In this document: piece after piece, positions 11,756-22,780 of the stretch
How positions within the stretch are numbered: the first letter of the stretch is position 1
Layout of the letters: each line of letters begins with the position of its first letter
Assembly: GCA_963575745.1 (NCBI GenBank)
Contig: CAUYUJ010014771.1
Span: forward strand, 413,593 to 477,592
From: Prorocentrum cordatum
Lineage: Eukaryota; Sar; Dinophyceae; Prorocentrales; Prorocentraceae
DNA length: 64,000 nucleotides
Direction: 5' to 3'
The notes under the pieces: model-generated
What the model was told of the DNA's origin: nothing
Databases searched by the model: none
What the model saw: the letters and a program-made list of their open reading frames with translations, nothing else
Program-made: the position numbers and the translations under genes

Positions 11756-12895
11756 GGAGAAGGCGGTGAGCTCATGGAGCGTCGGCCTCGGGGAGGGGGC
11801 TGTTGCTCTTGGTGCTCGCATGTTGCATTCTTGTGTGCGTAGTTGGCGGAGCTTCGGCAGCTGACCCCCCCCCCCGTGCGGCTACACGGTACATTCCTGG
11901 CCCTCGGGGTGGTCATCATGAGTTTACCGGTGTCATGGCATTTTGATACCAGTTGTTTCCAAAAGCGTGTGAATTGCACCAGCAGCCGTATCAAAAAAGG
12001 GAGAGAGAGTTGCCCCCATCCTGAAGGTTGTTTCGGGGAACTGGCGGCCCCGCTTGTTTCTTGGAGGCAGAAGGAGCCCGCACTCCTGGCCAGTGCACGC
12101 ACGCTGGGCCTGCACTTGGTCTGCCAGCCCACCGACGATCTCAGGAGCAACGCTAGGGGAGACATGCTCAAGGGGGGTGCATCGACCCCCAATTCCCCAT
12201 TGATCGCCGATGGGGCCCTGAAAGTCCACCCCGAAAAGGACCTTGTGCGTTCGCTATCTATCGAGAGCCTCCCTTCCCTGAGCCAGTCCCCCCCCCTGAC
12301 GTTCTCCCTCACCCCCCCCCAGTCCCGAGCGCATTTCGCACAGCTGTTGGCCTCTTGTTGTGTGACTCTGACGTTCTTTCTCGCTGGGTGTGCCCATTAC
12401 TGGCCACGGCCAGTGTTGCAAGATCCCGCCCATTGTGGAACCCCGATTTGTGGCATTCGTAGCTGCTGCATAGCCTTACTGCCTTTTTGTTGTTGACCAA
12501 GCCAGTTGCCGCTTTCGTTATGGTCGTCGCTATATCGTGTTCAAAAATGTCGCCAACGTTCTGCACGTATGCCAAAGTATTCAGTCGGCGCAGACGGGCA
12601 AGGCCAACACGCAGTGCACACAATCACCGCCGTTCTGTAATGATGACACGTAATGCATGCTGGTTTGGAGACGTCAAGTCACACAGGCAAATCATGCACA
12701 GTTGTGACTCGCGACGTTGACTCGTAGCCCGTGTAGCACAATGCTACAGCGATTTGCCAGCACACAGCGCTCACCAAACATGCCATCGCAAATGTGTTGT
12801 TTGTGGTGTTTTCGTTGGCCGTGTTTGCTTGACCCAGCACTGGAATCCTTGCTCACTCGCTTATCCCTGTAGCTTGGCAGGCGCGGCTCGATGAA
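11756..12895. other. No recognised gene; one weak open frame
   Basis: A 217-residue + strand frame runs through 11843-12490. It shows no domain I recognise, no spliced-leader relic and a Cys/Ser-rich tail, so I do not call it. The rest holds nothing recognisable. Confidence 0.5.
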
Positions 12896-12900
12896 CAGCC

Positions 12901-13540
12901 CAGGTTTTTACCTAACAGCGAAGACTGATAGGTTTCTAGTGGGATCAAAAGAGAGCAGCAGATCACTCCACAGGGGGGTCCGGGCAGGTGTTGGGGCGTT
13001 TCCGGGCGGCATGAGCCGGGCTCGTTTTTCACCAACAGTCACACACTTCGTGCTCTTCGCCTTCCCAGAACTCCATTCCCAGGCCACATTCTGGGGGGCC
13101 GGATGCAACAGTCACACACAAAGTGCTCTTCGACATCCCAGAACGCCATTCCCGGGCCACATTCTGGGGGGCCGGATGCAACAGTCACACACTACGTGCT
13201 CTTCGAGTTCCCAGAACGCCATTCCCGGGCCACATTTTGGATGCCCGGAGCCAACTGTAGGCCACTTCGTGCTCTTCTATTTCCCAGAACTCCATTCCCG
13301 GGCCACATTTTGAATGCCCGGAGCCAACTGTAGGCCACTTCGTGTCTTCGAGTCCCCAGAACTCCATTCCCGGGCCACATTTTGAATGCCCGGAGCCAAC
13401 TGTAGGCCACTTCGTGCTCTTCGAGTTCCCAGAACTCCATTCCCGGGCCACATTTTGAATGCCCGTAGCCAACTGTAGGCAACTTCGTGCTCTTCGACTT
13501 CCCAGAACTCCCATTCCTGGGCCACATTTTCAGCAGGGGC
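12901..13540 (+). repeat. 73-bp satellite composite, copy 1
   Basis: A ~165-base leader (from CCTAACAGCGAAGACTGATA to CTCGTTTTTCACCAACAG) is followed by seven ~73-bp tandem units. The unit anchor AGAACTCCATTCCCGGGCCA begins at 13067, 13140, 13213, 13286, 13358, 13431 and 13504. Leader plus satellite recurs at 17460-18013, so the two parts behave as one composite. Units carry no spacers, so this is not a CRISPR array. Confidence 0.9.
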
Positions 13541-13544
13541 AAGA

Positions 13545-14315
13545 GCACGACGAGGAGGAGGACGAGCAAGACCAGGAGGACGAGGACGAGCAGGAGCAGG
13601 ACGAGGAGCAGGAGGAGCAGGAGAAGAAGGACGAGCAGGAGGAGGAGGAGGACGAACAGGAGGAGGAGGACGACCAGGAGGAGGAGGACGACCAGGAAGA
13701 GGAGGAGGAGGAGGAGGGGAGGGGGAGGAGTACCAGGAGGAGGAGGAGGAGGAGGAGGAGGAGGAGGAGGAGGAGGAGGAGGAGGAGGAGGAGGGGGACG
13801 GGGAGGAGGAGAGGGGGAGGGGGAAGAGGAGGAGGGGGGGGAGAGTTTACCAGGAGGAGGAGGAGGAGACCGAGGACCACCTAGGAGGAGGAGTGAGCAG
13901 GAAGGAGGAAGTGAGGAGGAGGAGGAGATGAGAAACCAGGAGGCAGGAGCACGAGCAAGACGAGGAGGACGACGAACGAGGACGCCCAGGAAGAGGAGGT
14001 GAGGAGGAGGAGGAGGAGGAGGGGAGGGGGAGGACTACCAGGAGGAGGAGGAGGAGGAGGAGGAGGAGGAGGAAGAGGAGAAGGAGGACGAGGAGGAGGA
14101 GGAGGAGGAGGACGAGGAGGAGGAGGGGGGGGGAGAGCACCAGGAGGAGGAGAACGAGGACCACCAGGAGGAGGAGGAGGAGGAGGAGGAGGAGGAGAGA
14201 GCACCAGGAGGAGGAGGACGAGCAAGACGAGGAGGACGAGAACGAGGACGAGCAGGAGGGAGGAGGAGGAGGAGGAGGAGGAGGAGGAGCAGGAGAAAGA
14301 GCAGGAGGAGGAGGA
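13545..14315. repeat. Purine tract (AGG/GAG)n
   Basis: About 770 bases are almost wholly purine on the + strand, made of AGGAGG, GACGAGGAGG and GAGGGGGAGG. It gives Glu/Arg/Gly runs in forward frames and Leu/Ser/Pro runs in reverse. It is a candidate for triplex (H-DNA) structure. No gene is called. Confidence 0.9.
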
Positions 14316-14504
14316 GGCAGGCTGAGGCTGAGGCTGTGACTGCGACTGCCGTTGCCGCTGCGACTGTCATCGCGAATGCTACTACGACTGCGAGAACAGC
14401 AGAATTCGACAACTGGATTTTCGTCTGAATCTTAAGGGGAATGCTTTCAGATAGGTTGCTTTGCCTTCTACACATCGCTGTTAGGTTGCTTTGCCGGGAT
14501 AATT
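14312..14504. repeat. Dispersed repeat D1, copy 1
   Basis: The segment from GGCAGGCTGAGGCTGAGGC through GACTGCGACTGCCGTTGCCG, AACAGCAGAATTC and TTAAGGGGAATGCTT to GTTGCTTTGCCGGGATAAT matches 23859-24034 closely. Both copies begin in a GAGGCT-type microsatellite and end at GGGATAAT. This copy carries a short internal duplication of TAGGTTGCTTTGCC. Confidence 0.85.
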
Positions 14505-14768
14505 AAAATGGATGCACACGGGATGGCAGTGCAACCAAGGCTTACGCTTAGGCACTTAGGCACATCGGGACAAAATGGGTGACAACGAGTTGATGCACAA
14601 ACGGAAGGTTCGCGCCGTGTCGACCGGCGGCGCCGCCGCCAGCGCTCAACGTTGGCAACCTAGAATCGGTCGATGTTGAGCGATTTGACGTTGATCGTCC
14701 AAGGTTTAAACGATCCCCATGGTGTCAGAAACCACTGCCGAAGTTGGCACGACACGAACCTGCCGTTG

Positions 14769-14770
<2 letters not shown>

Positions 14771-14805
<35 letters not shown>
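14771..14805. repeat. (AG)n microsatellite
   Basis: Thirty-five bases of perfect AG dinucleotide repeat. Confidence 0.95.
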
Positions 14806-14808
<3 letters not shown>

Positions 14809-15089
14809 TCTGAGTCGCACGCTCACGAAGACAGCATGTCCAGAACAGTACGCTCGTGTGCATTCTCCAAGAGTGTAGTATATGTATGGAGCTTTGAGTG
14901 GGAGGCCTTGGCATCACCGAAAACGCCAGCCGAGACCTCCAAGAAGGGGCCGTCAGCATCTCTTCTTTTCTTGTTATGTCACGTATCCAGTCACTAGGAT
15001 GGCTACCTGATAATATAGAATGACCCCTCAACAGAGAAGTACAGACCACCACCACCAGCTAGGGGGGGGGGCTGGCCGCTCCCACACCC

Positions 15090-15154
15090 GAGCTGGTGGC
15101 ACCCCGTTCTGGGCGCGCCCCCTGAGAGTGCCCAGAACGAAGTGCCACCAGCTC
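15090..15154. repeat. 25-bp inverted repeat flanked by G-tracts
   Basis: GAGCTGGTGGCACCCCGTTC (15090 on) pairs with the arm ending GCCACCAGCTC at 15154. The arms are 25 bases with two mismatches and the loop is about 15 bases. Each arm is bordered by a run of ten or more G residues. Confidence 0.85.
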
Positions 15155-15564
15155 GGAGGGGGGGGGGGGCCTTCGGAATCGGAGTTCTATGGAACTCTGG
15201 TGGTGGTAGCTCTTTTTGCTTTTATGAGCTTCGTTTATTGTTGGAAAGTGGATTGCAGAATATGCGTTGTTGTTCTGGGGTGGATTGTGGGAGGCGCCTC
15301 GTGCAAATCCAGGCCCATCCTGCAGCAATTGCAGTCTGCGCCTAGAGATCTCCCGCAACGAGGCCAGAGACCAAATATCGCCATCACCAGCTGATGGTAC
15401 TGGGGCCGCCAGGATCAGTCATCACTTCGGCAGTGCCAGTCATGTGCCTATTGTTGGATTGAAAATTATTTGGGCTCGAATTCTGAGTTCAGGCAGCTTC
15501 TCAGTCATTTCTCTTCCCCCGTTACTCATTCAGTTTCGTCGAACGGCTTTGCGCGTTGGTGTCG

Positions 15565-15915
15565 ATGGCAGAACCGACCCGCAGGAGATTATCACGAAAA
15601 GCACTCCTCGTGCTTTGCGTCATCAATCTGGTCGACTGCATTAACACCACGATTCTCTTGCCGTATGCCGATCACATGGTGTCGCATCTTCTCGGTGTAC
15701 AACCAGGTGACCCCAGTGTTTCGGTATGGGTAGCTGGACTTGTGGGGTCTTACTCGATATGTGAGGTGTTGTTCTCTGGCTTCTGGGGGACACTGGCGGA
15801 CCGCATCGGCCGAAAGCCGGTCCTCTTGCTCGGTCTGGCTGGCTCTGCAATTGCGCCGGTCATATCCCTGGGGCTTGAGCCGTTCTTTCATGTTCTTTCG
15901 GTCCGAGCGAGACAG
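15565..15915 (+). CDS. MFS transporter (ZIF-like/DHA1), exon 1
   Basis: First exon of a major facilitator superfamily transporter that moves a small solute across a membrane by ion coupling. The start chosen is ATG 15565. The ~117 residues contain TM1 (about 13-33), TM2 (about 53-71), the MFS loop 2-3 signature GFWGTLADRIGRKP at 72-85, and TM3. The signature and the PYADHM segment after TM1 resemble the zinc-induced-facilitator-like/DHA1 group. A GT donor follows CAG at 15915/15916, but it leaves the wrong phase for the likely acceptor. An alternative GA donor a few bases upstream (15905 or 15911) would fit, so this exon end is approximate. The substrate cannot be read from sequence. Confidence 0.8.
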
Positions 15916-16079
15916 GTGAGGATATGATGGAAGTGAGGATGAGGGTAACGAGATTCGTATCCGAAGCTTCGGCGAAATTTGATTGTGGACGCCCAGGGAG
16001 GGTAACAGGTGGAGCCATTTAGACTCATCTCACGCGCGTTGCCACCACGGGCAAGCGGGGATCGGCGGATTTGGATCAG

Positions 16080-16524
16080 CTGGATCTCTACCTGTTGCAT
16101 TCGGGGCGCGCGTTATGGATGGCTTCTTTTGTGGGAACGTCGGCGTTACCCGCACGTATTTGGGTGAGTTAGTAGACGAAACGAATGAGGCCAAGGCATT
16201 TGGTACCTTGTCCTTAACCTTCTCCGTCGGTCTTGTCCTTGGCCCATTTTTGGGAGGCAATCTCTCCAATCCTGCGGATTGGGCCCCACACATTTTTCGA
16301 AATACAATTTTCGACCAGTGTCCATATCTCCTGGGGAATATTTTGTATAGTTGCGTTTCCCTGTTTGCCTTGTTACTCGGTGCTGTGAGTTTGGAGGAGA
16401 CTTGGCGTCCTGGCTCCGGCGCCTTGGCGAGTGAAGGATCAATTTTGCAGAGCAGCTCGCGGCAGTCATCCCCGTGGTCGACCCGAGTTCTCCAGCTACT
16501 TGCAGCATCTGGCCTCATGTACGG
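16080..16524 (+). CDS. MFS transporter (ZIF-like/DHA1), exon 2
   Basis: Second exon, covering TM4-TM6 and the start of TM7. It includes the family segment DGFFCGNVGVTRTYLGELVD (about 16114-16175), then FGTLSLTFSVGLVLGPFLGG and NPADWAP, and a TM6 segment ending LEETW. It ends in TM7 at GLMYG, where a GT donor sits at 16525. The proposed acceptor is the AG at 16078-16079. Downstream sequence in the same frame turns into low-complexity proline/serine, as expected of an intron. The GNVGVTRTYLGE block is the strongest evidence for the ZIF-like group. Confidence 0.82.
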
Positions 16525-16931
16525 GTGCCCGCTGCTTGGGGGGGCCTGGAGAAGCTCTCACCTCTTCTGCCCTCCTAGTCTTTGTCCTACTGCTCCCTTA
16601 CTCCTCCTCCTCATATTCCCGTGGGCACGTTCAGCCTTATCCTCCCTGCACCTTCGCTACGCTCCCTTGTGCCTCGTCCTGCACCCCTCAGCATCACGAT
16701 CCCCGCCCTCCCCTCGCCCTCCCGTCGCCCTCCCGTCCTCCACTTTGGTTTCGAGAGTACGCATTGCGCGAACGTTCATATCACAAGGCTGGTCTCGCGG
16801 ACTCGCGGCTGTATTAATGTACGTGGTTGGGCGCGTACGTCCTTTGTGGGCTCCATTGTCCTTATTTCCTCTCCCGCCCCATCCTCTCCCCGCCCCACTC
16901 CTGCCGTCTTCCCTCACCCTCCCCCCCCGCT

Positions 16932-17110
16932 ACGGTCGGACCGAGGTACAAGATCGAAGTCGGTTCGGGGAGGGTACCCTAATGTTCTCCATGCTTGTTG
17001 GATGTTCTGGTGCATCCTGGGGATGGTACCCTTGGATGCTCTGTGTGTCGGGCCTGCGGAGGGTCTCACGTTCTTGAATGATGTGTGTTCGTTCCTTGGT
17101 CCGGCTGCAC
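16932..17110 (+). repeat. Dispersed repeat D2, copy 1
   Basis: The segment around AAGATCGAAGTCGGTTCGGG and GGAGGGTACCCTA, and on through GTTCTTGAA, matches 45019-45195 with many substitutions. It lies inside the MFS intron. The function is unknown. Confidence 0.7.
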
Positions 17111-17304
17111 CGCTGTCTCCCCCCCTCAACCCTGGAGGAGGGAGGGCCCGCGGGCGCTTTTTCTGAGGCGTCACGGCACGGGCGGCCGTCGGACGATCAG
17201 GGAGAAGCGGAGGCGGTACGCAGTTTTCGCTGCTACAGTCAACCCGCATAGTAAGGGTGAGGGACTAGCCAAGTTTACGAAAGTGCGCCAGTGGATCTCC
17301 CTGA

Positions 17305-17440
17305 ATACACTAGAGGGGGGGGGTCCAGGACCCCCCCCCCTTACCCCCTTCAAGGATGGGGGGGGGGTCGGGATCCGAGATTCGGTCTCTTTACAACCAG
17401 AACAACAACTTTACAACCAGATGGGTTACTTTACAACCAA
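17305..17440 (+). repeat. G/C-tract plus TTTACAACCAG repeats, copy 1
   Basis: G- and C-runs (about 17313-17370) form a near-palindromic GGGGGTCC-GGACCCCC block. Three CTTTACAACCAG units follow, at about 17388, 17408 and 17428. The same two components occur in opposite orientation at 25616-25880, and the ACCAG units alone at 24054-24174. Confidence 0.8.
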
Positions 17441-17459
17441 CATAGGATTGGAAATTATT

Positions 17460-18013
17460 TCCTAACAGCGAAGACTGATAGGTTTCTAGTGGGATCAAAA
17501 GAGAGCAGCAGATCACTCCACAGGGGGGTCCGGGCAGGTGTTGGGGCGTTTCCGGGCGGCATGAGCCGGGCTCGTTTTTCACCAACAGTCACACACTTCG
17601 TGCTCTTCGCCTTCCCAGAACTCCATTCCCAGGCCACATTCTGGGGGGCCGGATGCAACTGTAGGCCACTTCGTGCTCTTCGACATCCCAGAACGCCATT
17701 CCCGGGCCACATTCTGGGGGGCCGGATGCAACTGTAGGCCACTTCGTGCTCTTCGACATCCCAGAACGCCATTCCCGGGCCACATTCTGGATGCCCGGAG
17801 CCAACTGTAGGCCACTTCGTGTTCTTCCATTTCCCAGAACTCCATTCCCGGGCCACATTTTGGATGCCCGGAGCCAACTGTAAGCCACTTCGTGCTCTTC
17901 GAGTTCCCAGAACTCCATTCCTGGGCTACATTTTGGATGCCCAGAGCCAACTCTAGTCCACTTCCTGGTCTTCGAGTTCCCAGAACTCCATTGCCGGGCA
18001 ACATTTTGAATAG
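17460..18013 (+). repeat. 73-bp satellite composite, copy 2
   Basis: The leader and six 73-bp units match 12901-13540; unit anchors lie at 17617, 17690, 17763, 17836, 17909 and 17982. The leader is nearly identical to copy 1. The satellite ends about 125 bases before the start codon of the next gene. Confidence 0.9.
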
Positions 18014-18138
18014 CCAGACGCTTCATATTCCTTCCGCCACAGCTGTGTTTGGTTCAGGACTTGCTAGTGACACTGCAGTCCTCTGCATTCAATTGGCCAC
18101 TACATTCATTCACTGCAGTCCACTGAGTTTTGATTGCA

Positions 18139-20240
18139 ATGGCGTTCCCCTGGCCGTACCCCCATGTCCAACGTTCATCCGCAGCCTCTGCTCCGCGAGG
18201 CTCGTCCGAAGTGTCGCCGCCTCGCGGTGCTTCTCAGCCTGCGCCGCCTCGCGGTGCTTCTCAGCCTGCGGAGGAAGGTGGACAGACGCCTGGTTCTGGC
18301 GCTGTGCAGCCTGCGTCTTTCACGGTCGCCTCGTTCAATTTCGGGTTCGAGCAGGGCATGATGACTGGTAAGCAGGCGGCCACTCACTGCGCTAACTTCG
18401 GAAGGTTGTGCGCCAAGATAGTGGAGACCGCTGATGCTGATATGGTCTGTGGCTGCGAGGTCGGTGCGTTCCGTGAAGGCTTTCGCCGAGCAGGGATCAA
18501 CGTGACAGAGATCCTCAGTAAGCCTTTCGGTGATGGCATTCGCTTCTTGGAGGTCGACAACTACTTGACTCTCTGGGGGTTCCGCGGTGCTTCTCAGCCT
18601 GCGGAACTGACTCTGTGCGAAGACAGCAAAGTTTACAGGCCTCCTAGCGGCCGAGATATTGATGCTGTTATTTCACATTTTGAGGTGAACAAACCAGGCC
18701 ATGACAAGTTCCACGTGGTGATCGCCAACATGCACATCGTGTGCGGCAAGAAACCGCCGAGCATCCAGACTCGAAAGCGGACAGTTCGCCATCTCCGCTT
18801 GCACCTGGACGGCCTGGCCAAGATTCTTGAGAATCTAAACGAGGCAGTCGTTGTGCTTGTAGTCGGCGACGACAACCTCACTTTCCAGGAGGCGCGGGAG
18901 GCTTACCAGCGCGAGCAGAACGACGAGAAGGTATGGGAGGTCCATGCCACTCCGGCCGACCTCAAAGGCGACCACGTCGCGGTCTGCGGAGCAGTCGCCC
19001 GTTTCTGCTCCATTGCCGTTGGCGCGTCTTTTACGGATCGTGGCATGCGCAACGACGCACACGATGCGGTGGCGGTTGTGCTCACTCTCCCTGGTGCTAT
19101 TGGGGAGAGCAAGAGGCGGAAAATTGTCGTCGAAAACGTCTCCGACGCCGACGTCAGCGTACAGGCGGACCGCGAGTCTTCTGTGCATTGGGATCGGTCG
19201 CCGAGTTCTGCTTCCGTCGTCCCGAACGTCGAGGATGTCGTTCAGAATCGCGCGGACGACTTGCACAGGGAGCTGACGCTTTGGGACGACAGGTACGACG
19301 AGGAGTACGATCCGAAAGTCCTCCATCACAGGCGGAAGCCACGGCGGACAGTCTGTGCTCGGTGCTCACGGCCTTTGCGTCTCAGGAGGAGACTGGCCGA
19401 GCCATTCTCTCTGTCCTTAAGCTTCGACATGACTTTCTGCGGAGCAAGAACATCGACGACATGCGCTACGTTCTCACGGAGCCTGAGCGCCAGGAATTGG
19501 TCAGAGTAGCTCGCGACCAGTACGAGCAGTCGCGGCAGCAGCGTGCGCTTCAGGAACGGGATATCGAAAAGGGAAAAGCGAAAGGCAAGTCTGCGCCACA
19601 AGGGGGCCATGCGGTTCCGCAGGGTCCGAACAAAGGGCCAGGCGGTAAGAAAGGTTCTCACGGTGCTTCTCAGCCTGCGGGAAAAGGTGGCCAGGCCAAG
19701 GGTGCAGGTCTGGGTAGCGTCGCCAAGTTTGTGAAAGACCAGAAGCGTAAGCGGTGGCATCGCCATTTGCAACGTGTGGCCGGTACCAAACAGATCTGGG
19801 AGGTGCTGGCCTTCTCAGGGCGCTTCGACGTTGATTGGTTAACGCAAGCGTTGCAAGCTGATCACAGTGAGGGCCGTGATGCAGCAGTTCCCGAGGAAGC
19901 TCTGCGGCAACAGCGGCGCCGGCTGCACCACCAGAAGGCCGAGGCCATCGCGCGCTACAACGAGGGGGAGCGGCTTTCCCTCCATCTGTCTGCCCAGGCT
20001 GGCCAGGCAAAGCCGAACTTCACGCGCAGGCAGCTGGACGTGTTGCAGATGTTTGAGAGCGGAGCGCTGCTTCAAATCCGCAACCAAGCGATTCTGGCGT
20101 GCGGGCACGGCCGTCTGTTCAGGGGCGATGGCGACTACCTGGACATCGGCGGCAGCACGGGCGGTGGCTCCAGGCGCATCATCGATTCTTGGCAGCCGCC
20201 GGACTGGCGTGACTTCCTCCAAGACGATCAGGACATCTGA
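18139..20240 (+). CDS. Endonuclease/exonuclease/phosphatase-like protein, frameshifted
   Basis: Start ATG 18139. The first ~60 residues are low-complexity with two GASQPA hexapeptides. The core then resembles the EEP (Mg-dependent nuclease/phosphatase) fold: TVASFNFGFEQG, the CEVGAF strand with a Glu, VVIANMHIVCG (His), VVGDDNLTF (GD-N) and NDAHDAVAVV near the end (Asp-His pair). These are the expected motif positions in order. A single-base frame change at about 19320-19345 moves the reading to another frame, giving a charged, Lys-rich C-terminal half of ~300 residues with another GASQPA, ending at TGA 20238-20240. The whole product would be ~700 residues. Lesion versus assembly error cannot be decided. 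The gene lies within the MFS intron on the same strand. Its substrate is unknown. Confidence 0.65.
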
Positions 20241-20372
20241 GTTTTGCAAGTCTCTCTGCCCGCGGTGCTTCTCAGCCTGCGGTCTGCCGCTCTCCAGCTG
20301 CGGTCTCGAGCAGTAGTGTTCGAAAGCATGCGAGTTCCTGCGGTGCTTCTCAGCCTGCAGGTTTCGCAGCCT

Positions 20373-20783
20373 GCGCTCTGCAGTACAAGTGCTTTTCAGC
20401 ATGCGACATCCTGCGGTGCTTCTCAGCCTGCAGGGTTCGCAACGTGCGGTTTGCAATGCATTCCTTTTCAGTATGCGAGTTCCTGCGGTGTTTCTCAGGC
20501 TGCAGGGCTCCGAGGCTCTTCGCTTCGATGCCAATGTTTTCAGACACCGTAGCTCCGTTCCGTAAACGTCTTCCAAGAGCCGCTCGCAACCTTTTGCAGC
20601 TGGCTGTCTGCACGCTTCGCCGGCTTTTGCTGCGCGGACAATTTTCTCACACACGTCAGCGCCGTTTGTAGGCGTCAGAAAAACATGTAGACATTCACGA
20701 AGGGCTCAGTCTGTATATCGTCACATCATTACATACGCAGTCGTCGAACACATCGGTGTACATTCAGCGCTTTGTCCTTCTAC
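20373..20783 (+). repeat. 410-bp direct duplication, copy 1
   Basis: The segment from CTCTGCAGTACAAGTGCTTT to AGCGCTTTGTCCTTCT recurs at 23104-23543 with only a few substitutions. It begins about 130 bases after the stop of the EEP-like gene. It probably includes that gene's 3' flank. Confidence 0.92.
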
Positions 20784-20830
20784 AGCATTCTTTCCGTTGA
20801 TAACAGTGTTCTGATGGGTTCGCTTCGTTC

Positions 20831-21630
20831 TAAAAGCGTTGATAGCAGTGTCTCGTTTGCGGACAACTCATTCTATATCAACTCACTGATACCGAGTTTC
20901 CTTTCACCATAAGTGAATGCATACCAGTGTATGTTGGTTACTACAAAAGTGGGTTCCTACAACCGACTTCATGATCGCTATCATCATCGCAGATTTCACT
21001 CATCCTCATCACCACGACTGGTTCACGTTGGCCTGCGGTGCTTCTCAGCCTGCAGTTCCTTTCGTTACACTGTAGTTGAAGCCGTTCATGGCAGTGACTC
21101 GTTTAAAGACAACTTTAGTATTGGGGGAAGTGTCGATAGCAGCGTTTCTTTTTACTTATACAAGCGTTGATAGCAGTGTCTCGTTTGTGGACAACTCATT
21201 ATATATCAACTCATTCATACAGAGTTTCTTTTCGCAGCAAGTGAATGCACAGCAGTGTATCTGCATTACTGGCCCCCACTCCATTATCACTATCATCATC
21301 AACGATTTCCTACACGCGTGTGCGCGGCGGTCGCCATGAGTGAATAGTTTGCAGAGACTTCTCGCATTGATACCCATGGGTCACTTCAGAGTGAACTCAT
21401 TTGTGATCTTCTTTCATTGGAAGTTGAATCGGTTGATGGCAGTGCCTCGTTTAAACTCCACTTTGGTATTGCTAGTAGTGTCAATGCCAGCGTTTCTTTT
21501 TAATTGTGCAAGCGTTGATAGCAGTGTCTCGTTTGTGGTTAGTTATAACAGCGTTGACAGCAGTGTCTCGTTTGCGGACACCTCATTGTACATCAACTCG
21601 CTGATACCGGGTTTCCTATCAACACCATCA
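20831..21630 (+). repeat. GTTGATAGCAGTGTCTCGTTTG repeats between nested genes
   Basis: Four or more copies of AGCGTTGATAGCAGTGTCTC, most followed by GGACAACTCATT and TATATCAACTCA, occur near 20837, 21165, 21505 and 21550. A longer unit (about 21076-21190) is repeated in diverged form at about 21425-21530. No gene is recognised. Confidence 0.75.
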
Positions 21631-21709
21631 TCATCATCCTTAACCATGTTTGCTCGAGTTTCACCTGGCCGTCCAGCCGCGGCGGTGCTCCTCAGCCTGC
21701 CTTGTCACA

Positions 21710-22780
21710 ATGCCAGCACGCGGCAAGGCATCGCCCCCGCCACCCCCGGCCCCGTGCGATGGCCCGTGGGAGATTCTGCCGGATCCGCCCGCACCGACTC
21801 CTCAGCCAGGTGTCGACGTGGTCTTTGAGCAGGCTCACCTCGAAGACATCCGCCGTACACCAGGGATGGGCGGCAAGACCGCCTGCCAGTGGCAGCGCGC
21901 GCTGCGCGCCGAGTGCATTGTCAACAACTTGTCGTTCAAAGACGTAACAAACGACCCGTCCTACGACTGGAAGCAACTGCTTCGGTCTGCCGCTCCGGGT
22001 TTCGCTGAGCGCATAATCGGGCAGGGCATCGCCCAGGTTCTCTTTCGCATCATCGAGACAGAGCGCGACCCTAACTACTCCAACACGGATGGCCACGGCA
22101 GGCACTTCTTCGAGTTCCGTCGTGCAGACGGTTCAGCCATGCGCCTGCATTACCATAAGAACGGCCGACCCGATGAGCCCACCTATGTCGGTCCACCACG
22201 CGCCGTTGCTCAGCCTGCCGTGCCTGAGCCTGGCGCTGCTCAGCCTCATGTTCCTCGTGGCGGCGCTGCTCAGACTGCCGTGCCTGACGGTGGCGCTGCT
22301 CAGCCTGCCGAGACTGGCGGTGATGCCCCACTGCTCTTCACACAGGAGCACCTGCAAGAGGCAGCCTGCTCGCGCCAGATTGTGGGCCGCGACGAAGCCA
22401 GCGCCGCTCTCCAATCGCTGTTGCACTACCACCATGGCGAGACTGCCCCAGGTGCTGTTGACATCACCGATGGCTCAGCATTTGACTGGCTTCGATGGGT
22501 GGCACATATCGAAGGTGCGCGCGACGTCATCCGCAATGGCGTCCACAGGGTCTACGCTGTCCGCTGGAATCCGCACTGGGCTCCAGAGGCCGTCTTCTGC
22601 TACGGCAACAACACCTACAGCACACTGGTGCCCCGCAAATCGCGCTACACAGGCTCGTGGAGCCACGCGCGAATTGTGACTCACCGGAACGCCAATTGGG
22701 TGACCGAACCGTTGCTATCTGCGGCCCCTGTGGCAGCTACGCCGTGGCTGGTGTTGCGGGATCAAATAACCTGGGAGTGA
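21710..22780 (+). CDS. Unrecognised protein with AAQPA repeats
   Basis: Start ATG 21710 (MPARGKASPPPPP), giving 356 residues, intronless, stop TGA at 22778-22780. The order is: a proline-rich N-terminus; a compact region with HLEDIRRTPGMGGKTACQWQ and SFKDVTNDPSYDWKQLL; an FFEFRRADGSAMRLHYHKNG segment; a low-complexity linker of four to five (G)AAQPA-type motifs (about 22204-22320); and a second globular region with HIEGARDVIRNGVHRVYAV and CYGNNTYSTLVPRKSRYTG. Codon use and amino-acid variety argue for a real protein. I do not recognise the family. It shares the short repeat and the 3' flanking duplication with the EEP-like gene upstream. Confidence 0.65.
   Translation: MPARGKASPPPPPAPCDGPWEILPDPPAPTPQPGVDVVFEQAHLEDIRRTPGMGGKTACQWQRALRAECIVNNLSFKDVTNDPSYDWKQLLRSAAPGFAERIIGQGIAQVLFRIIETERDPNYSNTDGHGRHFFEFRRADGSAMRLHYHKNGRPDEPTYVGPPRAVAQPAVPEPGAAQPHVPRGGAAQTAVPDGGAAQPAETGGDAPLLFTQEHLQEAACSRQIVGRDEASAALQSLLHYHHGETAPGAVDITDGSAFDWLRWVAHIEGARDVIRNGVHRVYAVRWNPHWAPEAVFCYGNNTYSTLVPRKSRYTGSWSHARIVTHRNANWVTEPLLSAAPVAATPWLVLRDQITWE

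Noticed and set aside
11843-12490. 217-residue open frame as a gene
   Set aside because: No domain, no supporting signals and atypical Cys/Ser-rich end; left uncalled.
13033-13540. Possible CRISPR array (regular 73-base repeats)
   Set aside because: Repeats are contiguous without unique spacers, and the window is eukaryotic.
13545-14325. Acidic and basic low-complexity open frames
   Set aside because: Translation of a purine tract; no variation typical of real coding sequence.
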